The notes under the pieces are model-generated. The model had not been told where the DNA came from and did no database searches. It saw only the letters and a list, made by a program, of their open reading frames with translations. Shown piece after piece: positions 25,537 to 34,503 of a stretch of 64,000 bases of DNA (position 1 is the first letter of the stretch; each line of letters opens with the position of its first letter). Made by a program: the position numbers and the translations under genes. This DNA comes from Hyphomicrobiales bacterium (GTDB lineage: Bacteria > Pseudomonadota > Alphaproteobacteria > Rhizobiales > Xanthobacteraceae). The stretch lies in contig JAFKKH010000012.1 of NCBI GenBank assembly GCA_017305665.1, forward strand, positions 123,617 to 187,616, read 5' to 3'.

Positions 25537-26217
25537 CTACGCACTGTTGCGCGATATCCGCCGCGCCTTGCTTTTCGCGTTCGTTCGCTTCCCTGCCGGT
25601 GTCCCGGTATTTTCAACGTCCGCGATCGCTTCATCGGCACCGGCGAGCACAAGTCCTGTCGCCATGCGTGCGTAGGCGTCACGGCTCATGCCCTTGCCGT
25701 CGCGAAACCAGAGATAGTGCCAGTTCAGCATGCCGAAGAGCGACATGGTGAGCGGCAGCAGCACGTCATGCTTCTTCGCAACAGAGGGGAGGGCGTCGGC
25801 GATCGCGTCGGATACGATGCGGACCAGCCGGCGCTCCATGTCCTTGAGCACGTCCTGTTGCGCGGCCGGCAACAGCTTCAAACTGGAGATCTGTACCTGA
25901 TGTTCGGCATCGGCGCCGCGATAGGCTTCGAGTAGCGCGGTCGCGATCTCAGTCAGCCGTTCGCGCGGGTCCGCCGCGGAACCTGCCGCGGCTTCGACGA
26001 CGACGACGAGATGCTTCAGATGATCGGACAGGACGTCGAACAGCACGTCGTCTTTGGAATCGTAGTAGTGATACATCAACGCCTTCGACACGCCGCAGGC
26101 GTCCGCGATCATCGTGATCGACGTTCCCGTAAACCCGTGCTGCGCGAACAGCCGCGCGGAGCGGCTGAGGATGCCGAGACGTTTCTTGTCGTAGTCGTTC
26201 GCCCGCGTGCGAGCCAT
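25537..26217 (-). CDS. TetR-family transcriptional regulator (probable phenylacetate regulator, PaaR type)
   Basis: A 226-residue regulator. The N-terminal helix-turn-helix lies at about residues 20-65 (LFAQHGFTGTSITMIADACGVSKALMYHYYDSKDDVLFDVL) and is followed by a helical ligand-binding domain and a basic Ser/Lys/Arg-rich C-terminal tail. The start at 26217 (MARTRANDYDKK) is favoured because the family begins here. The gene is divergent from paaX, with a TTGACC-type palindrome between them. TetR-type PaaR proteins sense phenylacetyl-CoA in some bacteria; the assignment here rests on position only. Confidence 0.85.
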   Translation of the reverse strand: MARTRANDYDKKRLGILSRSARLFAQHGFTGTSITMIADACGVSKALMYHYYDSKDDVLFDVLSDHLKHLVVVVEAAAGSAADPRERLTEIATALLEAYRGADAEHQVQISSLKLLPAAQQDVLKDMERRLVRIVSDAIADALPSVAKKHDVLLPLTMSLFGMLNWHYLWFRDGKGMSRDAYARMATGLVLAGADEAIADVENTGTPAGKRTNAKSKARRISRNSA

Positions 26218-26274
26218 GTCACCTCGATCGCTCGGGCCGCTGGCCAGCCGGCGCGGCAGTACCCGGACAGTCGC

Positions 26275-26296
26275 ATTGACCGTCCAACTGGTCAAT
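26275..26296. promoter_or_regulatory. Putative TetR operator between the TetR gene and paaX
   Basis: A perfect 7-bp inverted repeat, ATTGACC - 8 bases - GGTCAAT, lies in the 160-bp divergent gap, 58 bases from the TetR start and about 80 bases from the PaaX start. Its placement and symmetry fit autoregulation by the divergently encoded TetR protein. Confidence 0.6.
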
Positions 26297-26377
26297 TATA
26301 TTCCCATCCGCCAGTGGTCCCAACCGATCGCCGCCTTCGATTGGTTTGAATCGGCGAAACGCGGTAAGTCACTTCTC

Positions 26378-27250
26378 ATGTCGCATCCGCTCGCCCGCAT
26401 CATCGGTCAGCTCAAGCGCGAGCCGTCCCGCACCGGGTCGCTCGTGGTCACCGTGTTTGGCGATGCCATCGTGCCACGCGGCGGCTCGGTCTGGCTCGGC
26501 ACGCTGCTGGCGTTCTTCGAAACCCTCGACATCGACAGTGGCGTGGTGCGCACGGCGATGTCGCGGTTGGCCACGGACGGCTGGCTCGAACGCACCAAGG
26601 TCGGCCGCAACAGTTTTTACCGGCTGACCAAAAAGGGGCGGCAGACGTTCGATACCGCCACGGCGCACATCTACAATCCGCAGTCGCCGGACTGGACCGG
26701 CCGCTTTGAACTGCTGCTGATCGGTAATGGCGGCGACCGCGATGCAGCGCGGGAGTCGCTGAAAGCCGCAGGATTCGGTAGTCCGCTGCCCGGTGTCTGG
26801 GTCGCGCCGTCGGGTGTCGTGGTGCCGGAGGAAGCCGCAGGCGCGATCCGGCTGGAAGTCTCGGCCGAAGACGACAGCGGCCGGCGATTGCTGAGCGAAA
26901 GCTGGCCGCTCGATCGCACGGCCGATGCCTATCAAAAATTCATCGCCACGTTCGAGCCGCTGCGCGAGTCGATCCGGAAGGGAACGCGGCTGTCCGATAC
27001 CGATGCGTTCACCGCGCGCGTCCTGATGAACCATCACTACCGGCGGGTGGTGCTGCGTGACCCGCTGCTGCCTGCGGCTCTGTTGCCGAAGGACTGGCCG
27101 GGCAGGGCCGCGCGCGAGCTCTGTCACCAGATTTTCCTTGGTCTTCTCGATGCTTCCGAGCGTTGGCTCGACCAGCATGGGTCCAATGAAAACGGACCGT
27201 TGCCGCCTCCGGAACCCGGGTTACGGAGCCGCTATATGTTACAAAACTAA
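26378..27250 (+). CDS. paaX: PaaX-family phenylacetate repressor
   Basis: A 290-residue regulator. The N-terminal winged-helix carries [24 protein letters not shown] and [31 protein letters not shown], diagnostic of PaaX. The middle PaaX domain has [11 protein letters not shown] and the C-terminal part [38 protein letters not shown]. The start at 26378 (MSHPLARI) is chosen because family homology starts there; the open frame continues upstream through the operator. It sits 53 bases before paaA and would respond to phenylacetyl-CoA. Having both PaaX and a TetR regulator at one locus is notable. Confidence 0.92.
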   Translation: MSHPLARIIGQLKREPSRTGSLVVTVFGDAIVPRGGSVWLGTLLAFFETLDIDSGVVRTAMSRLATDGWLERTKVGRNSFYRLTKKGRQTFDTATAHIYNPQSPDWTGRFELLLIGNGGDRDAARESLKAAGFGSPLPGVWVAPSGVVVPEEAAGAIRLEVSAEDDSGRRLLSESWPLDRTADAYQKFIATFEPLRESIRKGTRLSDTDAFTARVLMNHHYRRVVLRDPLLPAALLPKDWPGRAARELCHQIFLGLLDASERWLDQHGSNENGPLPPPEPGLRSRYMLQN

Positions 27251-27251
27251 C

Positions 27252-27279
27252 TTGCTTTCGTGTTTTTTTGATATATATT
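27252..27279 (+). promoter_or_regulatory. Putative paaA promoter with weak PaaX-like motif
   Basis: TTGCTT (27252-27257) and TATATT (27274-27279) are spaced by 16 bases in an AT-rich island just upstream of paaA. TTTCGTGTT across the spacer resembles the TTCGYGWT end of the E. coli PaaX site (recalled), matching 8 of 11 core positions at best. Suggestive only. Confidence 0.4.
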
Positions 27280-27303
27280 AAAGACCGTCAGGGAGAAACG
27301 GCC

Positions 27304-28296
27304 ATGTATACGCAGGCGCTCAACACGTCCGACGGCGATGACCGCCATGTCGAGGACGCTACGCGGTCCGCGCAGTTCCAGGCCCGCATCGATGCCGACG
27401 AACGCATCGAGCCCAACGACTGGATGCCGGCGGCCTATCGCAAGACACTGACGCGGCAGATTTCCCAGCACGCCCATTCCGAAATCGTCGGCATGCTGCC
27501 GGAAGGCAACTGGATCACGCGCGCGCCGAGTCTGCGGCGCAAGGCTGCGCTGCTTGCCAAGGTGCAGGATGAATGCGGACACGGGCTGTATCTTTACGCC
27601 GCTGCCGAAACGCTCGGCACCTCGCGCGAGGAGATGGTCGATGCGATGCTGACCGGAAAATCCCGGTATTCCTCGATCTTCAATTATCCGACCCTGACCT
27701 GGGCCGACATCGGTGCGATCGGCTGGCTGGTTGATGGCGCTGCCATCATGAACCAGATTCCGTTGTGCCGTTGTTCCTACGGTCCTTATGCACGCGCGAT
27801 GATCCGCGTCTGCAAGGAGGAGTCGTTTCATCAGCGTCAGGGCTTCGAGATCATGCTGACGCTCGCGCGCGGCACGCCCGAGCAGAAGGCGATGGCGCAG
27901 AACGCGCTGGATCGCTGGTGGTGGCCGGTATTGATGATGTTCGGTCCGCCCGATCAGGCGAGCCAGCACAGCGACACCTCGACGAAGTGGAAGATCAAGC
28001 GCTTCTCCAATGATGAATTGCGCCAGAAATTCATCGACGCGACGGTGCCGCAGGCCCAATTCCTCGGTCTCACCATTCCCGATCCCGGCATGACGCAGGA
28101 TGCCGAGGGGCACTGGCGCTATAGCGAGATCGACTGGACCGAATTCAAGCAGGTGCTTGCCGGCAACGGGCCGTGCAATCGCGATCGTCTCGCCGCGCGG
28201 CGCAAGGCGCACGATGATGGCGCGTGGGTGCGGGAGGCCGCGGCGGCTTATGCCGCGAAACGCGCCAACCGTCCCGTCGCGCAAGCCGCCGAATAG
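27304..28296 (+). CDS. paaA: 1,2-phenylacetyl-CoA epoxidase, catalytic subunit A
   Basis: A 330-residue bacterial multicomponent monooxygenase subunit that epoxidises phenylacetyl-CoA at C1-C2. Carboxylate/His diiron ligands sit in [24 protein letters not shown] and [12 protein letters not shown] (two ExxH motifs). The C-terminal ends in the usual [13 protein letters not shown]...[11 protein letters not shown] region. GGGAGAA precedes the ATG at 27304. It is the first gene of paaABCDE; the subunits are assembled as PaaABC(D)E in the cytoplasm. Confidence 0.97.
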   Translation: MYTQALNTSDGDDRHVEDATRSAQFQARIDADERIEPNDWMPAAYRKTLTRQISQHAHSEIVGMLPEGNWITRAPSLRRKAALLAKVQDECGHGLYLYAAAETLGTSREEMVDAMLTGKSRYSSIFNYPTLTWADIGAIGWLVDGAAIMNQIPLCRCSYGPYARAMIRVCKEESFHQRQGFEIMLTLARGTPEQKAMAQNALDRWWWPVLMMFGPPDQASQHSDTSTKWKIKRFSNDELRQKFIDATVPQAQFLGLTIPDPGMTQDAEGHWRYSEIDWTEFKQVLAGNGPCNRDRLAARRKAHDDGAWVREAAAAYAAKRANRPVAQAAE

Positions 28297-28315
28297 CAAA
28301 ATCAGGGAGGCCGTG

Positions 28316-28603
28316 ATGGCCACGCCGAACAGTCCGCTCTGGGAAGTCTTTATCCGCAGCCGCAACGGCCTTGCGCACAAACATGTCGGTTCGCTGCATG
28401 CCGCGGATGCGACGCTCGCGTTGCAGGCCGCGCGCGATATCTACACGCGGCGCGGCGAGGGGTTGTCGATCTGGGTGGTGCCGTCCAGCGCGATCACCGC
28501 GTCCGATCCGTCCGAGAAGGGCATGATGTTCGAGCCCGCCGAATCCAAGATCTATCGGCATCCAACGTTCTACGACGTGCCGGACGAAGTCGGGCATATG
28601 TGA
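28316..28603 (+). CDS. paaB: 1,2-phenylacetyl-CoA epoxidase subunit B
   Basis: A 95-residue subunit with SPLWEVFIRSRNGLAHKHVGSLHAADA, ALQAARDIYTRRGEG and SIWVVPSSAI, as in all PaaB proteins. It is a small structural subunit bridging the PaaAC heterodimers, with no cofactor. AGGGAGG lies upstream of the ATG at 28316. The stop TGA shares one base with the paaC start (TGATG). Confidence 0.96.
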   Translation: MATPNSPLWEVFIRSRNGLAHKHVGSLHAADATLALQAARDIYTRRGEGLSIWVVPSSAITASDPSEKGMMFEPAESKIYRHPTFYDVPDEVGHM

Positions 28604-29379
28604 TGACCGCCGCGTCCATCCAGGTCTCCGAACCCCCGCTGGTGCTCTACACGCTGCGCCGCGCCGACGATGCGCTGATCCTCGGCCATCGGCTGTCGGA
28701 ATGGTGCGGCCATGCACCCGCCATGGAAGAAGACATGGCGCTCGCCAACATGGGGCTCGACCTGATCGGCCAGGCGCGCGAACTCTATATCTACGCCGCC
28801 AAGGTGGAAGGCAAGGGCAACGACGAGGACAAGTTTGCGTATCTGCGCGACGTCAGGCAGTACCGTAATCTGTTGCTGGTCGAGCAGCCGAATGGCGATT
28901 TCGCCCGCACCATGACGCGGCAGTTCTTCTATGCGGTCTTCGCCGATCTCTACTGGCGCGCGATGATGATGTCGCGCGATGCGACGCTGGCGGCGATCGC
29001 CGCCAAGGCCGAGAAGGAATTCGCCTATCACGTCCGCCATTCTTCGGAGTGGATGATCCGGCTCGGCGACGGCACCGACGAGAGCCATCGCCGCGTGCAA
29101 ATCGCGGCGGACGATCTCTGGGCCTTCACCGGCGAGATGTTCGTGGTTGATGATGCCGAGCGTGGCTTGATCGATGCGGGCATCGCGGTGGATCCCGCAA
29201 GCCTGCGGCCGCGCTGGCTCAAGACGATCTCCGAGGTGCTGAGCGAAGCGACCCTGACGATTCCGCAGAACGACTGGATGCAGAAGGGCGGCCGTATCGG
29301 CCATCATACCGAACATCTTGGTCACCTCCTGAGCGAACTGCAGTCGCTGCAGCGGAGTTTCCCGGGAGCAACGTGGTGA
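28603..29379 (+). CDS. paaC: 1,2-phenylacetyl-CoA epoxidase subunit C
   Basis: A 258-residue ferritin-like subunit that forms the structural partner of PaaA. It shows LGHRLSEWCGHAPAMEEDMALANMGLDLIGQAR, NGDFARTMTRQFFYA and EKEFAYHVRHSSEWMIRLGDGT, all diagnostic of PaaC, and a C-terminal GRIGHHTEHLGHLLSELQ. It overlaps paaB by one base and paaD by four (GTGA), so the four small subunits are translationally coupled. Confidence 0.96.
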   Translation: MTAASIQVSEPPLVLYTLRRADDALILGHRLSEWCGHAPAMEEDMALANMGLDLIGQARELYIYAAKVEGKGNDEDKFAYLRDVRQYRNLLLVEQPNGDFARTMTRQFFYAVFADLYWRAMMMSRDATLAAIAAKAEKEFAYHVRHSSEWMIRLGDGTDESHRRVQIAADDLWAFTGEMFVVDDAERGLIDAGIAVDPASLRPRWLKTISEVLSEATLTIPQNDWMQKGGRIGHHTEHLGHLLSELQSLQRSFPGATW

Positions 29380-29873
29380 GCGCGCTCAACGATATCGATT
29401 TGCGGCGGCGGGCCTGGAAGGCCGCGGCGCAGGTCGTCGATCCCGAGATTCCGGTGCTCACCATCGCCGATCTCGGCGTGCTGCGGGAGATTGCGGTGAG
29501 CGACGGGCAGGTCGAGGTGGCGATCACGCCGACCTATTCCGGCTGTCCGGCCATGAACATGATCGCGCTGGAAATCGAAGTCGCGCTGGAGCGCGAAGGC
29601 ATCCGCAATCCCAGAGTACGGACCGTGCTGTCGCCGGCCTGGACCACCGACTGGATGAGCGATGATGGCCGCCGCAAGCTGAAAGAGTATGGCATCGCGC
29701 CGCCGCAGGCCGGTTCAGGCCGCCGGGCGCTGTTCGGCGAACAGCAGGTCGCGTGCCCGCAATGTGGCTCAGTCGAGACGGAAGTGCTGTCGGAGTTCGG
29801 CTCGACCTCCTGTAAGGCGCTGTGGCGCTGCAGGCGCTGCCGCGAGCCGTTCGATTATTTCAAGTGCCATTAG
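29376..29873 (+). CDS. paaD: Phenylacetate epoxidase assembly protein PaaD (DUF59 plus zinc ribbon)
   Basis: A 165-residue protein. The MIP18/DUF59 domain spans about residues 10-100 (VVDPEIPVLTIADLGVLREI, PTYSGCPAMNMIALEIEVAL) and a C-terminal zinc ribbon follows, with CPQCGS and CRRCREPFDYFKCH. PaaD is thought to help iron-sulfur or diiron maturation of the epoxidase. The GTG at 29376 is preferred, seven bases after GGGAG; a tandem GTG at 29373 is possible. The start overlaps paaC. Confidence 0.94.
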   Translation: MSALNDIDLRRRAWKAAAQVVDPEIPVLTIADLGVLREIAVSDGQVEVAITPTYSGCPAMNMIALEIEVALEREGIRNPRVRTVLSPAWTTDWMSDDGRRKLKEYGIAPPQAGSGRRALFGEQQVACPQCGSVETEVLSEFGSTSCKALWRCRRCREPFDYFKCH

Positions 29874-29881
29874 CATCGACC

Positions 29882-30958
29882 ATGTCCGCAACCAAATTTC
29901 ACCGTCTCGCCGTCAACGACCTCCGCCGCGAAACATCCGACGCGGTATCGATGACGTTCGTGATCCCGCAAGAGCTTGCGAATGATTATGCTTTCGCGCC
30001 CGGCCAGTATCTGACCTTGCGCACGTCCATGGACGGCGAGGAGGTGCGGCGCTCCTATTCGATCTGCTCCGGTCCTGATGACGGCGAGTTGCGCATTGCC
30101 GTGAAGAAAGTGGACGGCGGTGCATTCTCCACTTGGGCAGCGGACGAGCTGAAAGCCGGCGACGAACTCGACGTGATGACGCCGACCGGCCGCTTCGGCG
30201 TCGCGCATGCGCCGGATATCGCGCGAACCCACGTCGGCTTTGCCGCCGGTTCCGGCATCACGCCGATCCTGTCGATCGTCAAGGGCGTGCTGGCGCGCGA
30301 GCCGCACAGCCGTTTCTTCCTGTTCTACGGCAACCGGACCGCGGAGAGCATGCTGTTCCGCGAGGCGCTGGAGGAGCTGAAAGATCGCTTCCTGCAGCGG
30401 CTCTCGATCTTCCATGTCATCTCGGGTGAGGAGCAGGACATTCCGATCCTGCACGGCCGGCTCGATGGCGAGAAGGTGCGGGTGCTGCTGCGCGCGATGG
30501 TTCCGGCCGACAGCATCGATCATGTGTTCATCTGCGGCCCGGCCGCCATGAGCGAGACGATCGAGGCGGCGTGCCGCGATCTCGGCATCGCCGACGAGCG
30601 TATTCACGTCGAGCGTTTCGTGTCCGAATTCGGCGGCAAGCCGCGGCCCAAAGCGGTTGTCGCGCCTGGCGCGCCGCCGAAGGCGGTTGCTTCACTGATC
30701 GTCGACGGCAAGCGCCGCGAGGTGCCGGTGGCGGAGGGCGAATCCATTCTCGACGCGGCGTTGCGCGCCGGCATAGATCTGCCGTTCGCCTGCAAGGGCG
30801 GCATGTGCTCGACCTGCCGCGCCAAGCTCGTGGACGGCGAAGCCGAGATGGAGGTGAACTACTCGCTGGAGCCGTGGGAGACCAATGCGGGGTTCATTCT
30901 CACTTGCCAGGCACGCCCGACTTCGGCGAGGGTTGTTGTCGACTACGATCACCTTTGA
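29882..30958 (+). CDS. paaE: 1,2-phenylacetyl-CoA epoxidase reductase subunit E
   Basis: A 358-residue NADPH-dependent flavo-iron-sulfur reductase feeding electrons to PaaA. The FAD domain has RRSYSICSG, the nucleotide domain GSGITPILSIVKGVLA and FICGPAAMSETIEAACRDLG, and the C-terminal plant-type [2Fe-2S] domain CKGGMCSTCRAKL with a later Cys in LTCQA (C-x4-C-x2-C-xn-C). It is the last gene of paaABCDE, and the stop is six bases from the convergent amidase stop. Confidence 0.96.
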   Translation: MSATKFHRLAVNDLRRETSDAVSMTFVIPQELANDYAFAPGQYLTLRTSMDGEEVRRSYSICSGPDDGELRIAVKKVDGGAFSTWAADELKAGDELDVMTPTGRFGVAHAPDIARTHVGFAAGSGITPILSIVKGVLAREPHSRFFLFYGNRTAESMLFREALEELKDRFLQRLSIFHVISGEEQDIPILHGRLDGEKVRVLLRAMVPADSIDHVFICGPAAMSETIEAACRDLGIADERIHVERFVSEFGGKPRPKAVVAPGAPPKAVASLIVDGKRREVPVAEGESILDAALRAGIDLPFACKGGMCSTCRAKLVDGEAEMEVNYSLEPWETNAGFILTCQARPTSARVVVDYDHL

Positions 30959-30963
30959 TCGCG

Positions 30964-32490
30964 TCAGACTTTCGGCGCAGGCGCGTCGCCAAGAAGCGCC
31001 TCGATCGCGAGTCCCAGTCCAAGCAACTTCGCATCGCTGTCGACAGGTCCGTCGATTTCCAGCCCGACCGGTAATCCGCCCGGTGTCATGCCGGCAAACA
31101 ATGACAACCCCGGTAATCCAGCATTGCTGCCGGGATCGGTGTTGCGGATCATGGTATCGAAGGTCGGCACCGGTTTGCCGCCGTTGATCGTCATCTCGCC
31201 GGAGCCCTTCGCCGTATCTATCGGTGGCGCTGGCGCGATGGTGGTTGGAAACAGCATGCCGTCGAGGTTGTTGGCGCTGAAATAGGTCTCGTAGATCTTC
31301 TGCAGCGCCGGCCGCTGCACCGACATGACATCCGGATAGGCCTTGCCGAACGCGTCGGCGGTGATGGCGCCGAATGCGCCCTTCACATCGGGGCTCGCGA
31401 TCATGCCCGCGATGTCGGCAAGCGTGATGCCTTCGATGCCAGATGCCTTCAGATACGCCGGAATGTCCGCGATCGGCTCGTGCAGCGCGATCGGAAACGA
31501 GACCTTGGCGTTCTGTTCCATCAGTCCGACTGTATCGACGTCGATCAGCACCACGCCGGCATCAGCGAGTTTGGCGCGCGCCGACTTGGCGACGCTTTCG
31601 GTGTCCTTGTCGAGCCCGTTCCAGAAGCTCGCGGGAATGCCGAGCCGCTTGCCGCGCAGCGGCTGCGCGGTCACCATCGCGGTGCCGGTGATGACGGAAT
31701 CCAGTAGTGCGACATCGGCGACGGTGCGTCCCATGGGGCCGACGGTGTCGCGGGTGTGGCTGATCGGCACGACCATGTGGTCGTCATTGTAGCGGCGCTG
31801 GGCGCCGCCATTGCCGACCGAAGGGCGAAATCCGACGATGCCGCACAATGCCGCCGGTACGCGGGTCGAGCCACCGGTATCTGTGCCGAGTCCGCAGGTC
31901 ACGATGCGCCCCGCGACCGCCACCGCCGTGCCGCCCGACGAGCCGCCGGGAATCCGCGTGGTGTCGTAGGGATTTTTCACCGGCCCTGCGAACGGTGACA
32001 GGTTGGTGCTGGTGATGCCGAAGGCAAGCTCATGCATGTTGGTCTTGCCGATCACGATGACGCCGGCATCAAGGAGCTTCTGCAGCGACGGCGCGTTCTG
32101 CTTCGGCTGCGCGTGCTGCAAGGCCGGCGTGCCGCCAGAGGTCGGCATATCCTTGGTGTTGATGTTATCCTTCACCACGATCGGCAGGCCGGCGAGCGGT
32201 CCTGTCTTGGCACCGCTGTCGACCTGTGCCGCCGCGGCCAGCGCCGCGTCGCGATTCAGCGTGATGAATGCGTTGAGGCTCTTCAGTTGCTCGGCGCGAT
32301 CGAGCGCGGCCTTGACGACACTGACTGCGGTCGTCTTCTTCGCCTTGATCGCGGCAACGATGTCGGTGGCTGTGGATGGGGTTGTATCGGCCATGGCTGA
32401 ACTCGTGAATCCGAGGGAGGGAAGGGCCGCGCCGGCGGCGAGACCGATCGATGATTTCAGGATGTCGCGGCGTGAGTGACTGACAGTCAT
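30964..32490 (-). CDS. Amidase with Tat signal, in the paa cluster
   Basis: A 508-residue amidase-signature hydrolase (amide to carboxylate plus ammonia). The catalytic Lys lies in VVKDNINTKDMPTSGG and the Ser-cisSer pair in PGGSSGGTAVAVAGRI with TDTGGSTRVPAALCG. The start at 32490 gives a twin-arginine leader (SRRDILKSSIGLAAGAALPSLGFTSSAMA), so export folded to the periplasm is predicted. It lies between paaE and paaK, convergent with the former and immediately downstream of the latter. An arylacetamide feeding phenylacetate to the pathway is an attractive but unproven substrate; a plain indole-acetamide type amidase is equally possible. Confidence 0.88.
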   Translation of the reverse strand: MTVSHSRRDILKSSIGLAAGAALPSLGFTSSAMADTTPSTATDIVAAIKAKKTTAVSVVKAALDRAEQLKSLNAFITLNRDAALAAAAQVDSGAKTGPLAGLPIVVKDNINTKDMPTSGGTPALQHAQPKQNAPSLQKLLDAGVIVIGKTNMHELAFGITSTNLSPFAGPVKNPYDTTRIPGGSSGGTAVAVAGRIVTCGLGTDTGGSTRVPAALCGIVGFRPSVGNGGAQRRYNDDHMVVPISHTRDTVGPMGRTVADVALLDSVITGTAMVTAQPLRGKRLGIPASFWNGLDKDTESVAKSARAKLADAGVVLIDVDTVGLMEQNAKVSFPIALHEPIADIPAYLKASGIEGITLADIAGMIASPDVKGAFGAITADAFGKAYPDVMSVQRPALQKIYETYFSANNLDGMLFPTTIAPAPPIDTAKGSGEMTINGGKPVPTFDTMIRNTDPGSNAGLPGLSLFAGMTPGGLPVGLEIDGPVDSDAKLLGLGLAIEALLGDAPAPKV

Positions 32491-32513
32491 GGCCTTCTCC
32501 TGCGGTGTGTGGG

Positions 32514-33830
32514 TTATCCCTTCGGTCGCTTGTCGAACACGCGCTTGGCCTTGCCGAGCGAGCGCTCCAGCGTGGCGGGAGCGACGATCCTCATCTGCGT
32601 GGTGATGCCGATGGTGTTCTTGATAAAGGTGACGACCTTGTCGGCCTGTGCGGTAAGGCCGCTGCCGTCCCAGCTCTCGGGGCGAGCCTCCGCCAGCACG
32701 GTCATCTCGTCCATGCGGCCGTCGCGGGTCAGTTCGATGACGAAGTGGCCGCCGCACCAGTCGGTGGCGAGCAGAGCTTCCTCGATCTGTGTCGGGAACA
32801 CGTTGACGCCGCGCAGGATGATCATGTCGTCGGAGCGGCCGGTTACTTTCTCCATGCGCCGGAAGCCCGGCCGCGCGGTGCCCGGCAGCAGGCGTGTCAG
32901 GTCACGGGTGCGGTAGCGGATGATCGGGAAGGCCTGCTTGGTCAGCGAGGTGAACACAAGTTCACCCTTCTCACCGTCGGGCAATACCGCGCCGGTCTCG
33001 GGATCGATCACCTCCGGATAGAAATGATCCTCCCAGATATGCAGGCCGTCCTTGGTCTCCACGCATTCCTGCGCGACGCCCGGGCCGATGACTTCCGACA
33101 GGCCGTAGATGTCGGTCGCATCCATGTCGAACGCCTGCTCGATCTCGGCGCGCATGGCGTTGGTCCACGGCTCGGCGCCGAAGATGCCGAACTTCAGCGA
33201 CGACTTGCGTCCATCGAGTCCCTGCCGCTTGAACTCGTCCAGGATCGCCAGCATGTAGCTCGGCGTCACCGTGATAATGTCGGGCTTGAAGTCGTTGATA
33301 AGCTGCACCTGCCGCTCGGTCATGCCGCCGGACACCGGCACCACGGTGCAGCCCAGCCGCTCCGCGCCGTAATGCGCGCCGAGGCCGCCGGTGAACAGGC
33401 CGTAGCCGTAGGAATTATGCATGATCATGCCGGTGCGGCCGCCAGCGGCGCGGATCGAGCGCGCCATCACGTCCGACCAGGTATCGACGTCGGCCTGGGT
33501 ATAGCCAACAACGATCGGCTTGCCTGTGGTGCCGGAGGAAGCATGCACGCGGACCAGCGTCTCGCGCGGCACGGCGAACATGTTGAAGGGGTAGTTGTCA
33601 CGCAGGTCGGTCTTCACCGTGAACGGGAATTTGGCGAGATCGGACAACTGCTTGAAATCGTCGGGATGAATACCTTTGGCATCGAAGGCTTTTTTGTAAT
33701 GCGCGACGTTGTCGTAGGCGTGCTTGAGCGACCACGCCATGCGCTGGGTTTGCAGCGCGATCATCGCGTCGCGTGACATGCGTTCGGCGTCATCGAGAAC
33801 CGGGGCGCCTGGTTTGAATTTCGATGACAT
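32514..33830 (-). CDS. paaK: Phenylacetate-CoA ligase
   Basis: A 438-residue adenylate-forming enzyme that makes phenylacetyl-CoA from phenylacetate, ATP and CoA, the first committed step. Motifs are the P-loop-like HASSGTTGKPIVVGYTQ, YGLSEVIGPGVAQEC and RTRDLTRL with MEKVTGRSDDMIILRGVNVFPTQIE, which places the C-terminal hinge and lysine region in order. The start at 33830 (MSSKFKPGAP) is chosen from the family start. It is cotranscribed with paaI upstream and the amidase downstream (23 bases). Confidence 0.95.
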   Translation of the reverse strand: MSSKFKPGAPVLDDAERMSRDAMIALQTQRMAWSLKHAYDNVAHYKKAFDAKGIHPDDFKQLSDLAKFPFTVKTDLRDNYPFNMFAVPRETLVRVHASSGTTGKPIVVGYTQADVDTWSDVMARSIRAAGGRTGMIMHNSYGYGLFTGGLGAHYGAERLGCTVVPVSGGMTERQVQLINDFKPDIITVTPSYMLAILDEFKRQGLDGRKSSLKFGIFGAEPWTNAMRAEIEQAFDMDATDIYGLSEVIGPGVAQECVETKDGLHIWEDHFYPEVIDPETGAVLPDGEKGELVFTSLTKQAFPIIRYRTRDLTRLLPGTARPGFRRMEKVTGRSDDMIILRGVNVFPTQIEEALLATDWCGGHFVIELTRDGRMDEMTVLAEARPESWDGSGLTAQADKVVTFIKNTIGITTQMRIVAPATLERSLGKAKRVFDKRPKG

Positions 33831-33855
33831 CGCCGTTGTCCTGCCCTTTGAGAGT

Positions 33856-34317
33856 CTATTTGCTGCTATCGGTATCGTCTGCCGGGATCCACGTGCCGCC
33901 GATGGTGCGGGAATGGCCGCGCATCTCGGCCACCGCAACGCCGTCCACGGTTACCCGGATATCGTAGATGCCGGAGCGGCCGGAACGGGAGATTTCCGTG
34001 GCGGTTGCGATCAGGCGATCGCCGAGCTTGCCTGGCCGGATGAAGGAGATGTTGCAATGGGCGGCGACAGCGCGCTCGTTGCGAGAGTTGCACGCAAAGG
34101 CGAATGTGGAATCCGCGAGCAGGAAGACGAAGCCCCCATGGGTGATACCGTGGCCATTGACCATATGCGGCTTGACCGTCATCGTCAGGGTGGCGCGGCC
34201 CGCCTTCATGTCGAGGATTTCCATGCCGAGCCCGCTGCTCGCGCTGTCCTCTTTCCACATCGCGTCGGCGCAGGCGCGGGCAAGGTCGTCGGGTGACATT
34301 GCAGCCGCCGTCATCAC
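33856..34317 (-). CDS. paaI: Phenylacetate pathway thioesterase PaaI
   Basis: A 153-residue hot-dog thioesterase that hydrolyses stalled phenylacetyl-CoA intermediates and frees CoA. The PaaI signature is present: NGHGITHGGFVFLLADSTFAFACNS, with the catalytic Asp, then CNISFIRPGKLGDRLIATA. The start is GTG 34317 or ATG 34314; no strong ribosome site is seen. It is the first gene of the minus-strand paaI-paaK-amidase unit, divergent from paaZ with a symmetric site between them. Confidence 0.93.
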   Translation of the reverse strand: MMTAAAMSPDDLARACADAMWKEDSASSGLGMEILDMKAGRATLTMTVKPHMVNGHGITHGGFVFLLADSTFAFACNSRNERAVAAHCNISFIRPGKLGDRLIATATEISRSGRSGIYDIRVTVDGVAVAEMRGHSRTIGGTWIPADDTDSSK

Positions 34318-34400
34318 AGAATTGTCCAGAGTTCGATGTCTGCGAGGGTCCAGCCCAACATGTCCTCCCGGCGTTTGGACCCGTTGTAACGAGTCTCTTG

Positions 34401-34424
34401 AATTAAACGATCGGTCAGTTAATT
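34401..34424. promoter_or_regulatory. Putative operator between paaI and paaZ
   Basis: A 24-bp imperfect palindrome, AATTAAACGATCGGTCAGTTAATT, pairs 9 of 12 positions around its centre. It lies in the 186-bp divergent gap. Its TGACCGATCGTTT strand resembles TetR-type PaaR sites (AACGNNCGTT type, recalled) and shares TGACCG with the 26275-26296 site. One regulator may serve both. Confidence 0.5.
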
Positions 34425-34503
34425 ATTAGCCGACACAGCAATGGTGTCAACGGCCGGCGCGCGCGTCAATTCGCGGTTGGACGCCGGGACCAGGGAGGGA
34501 TCG

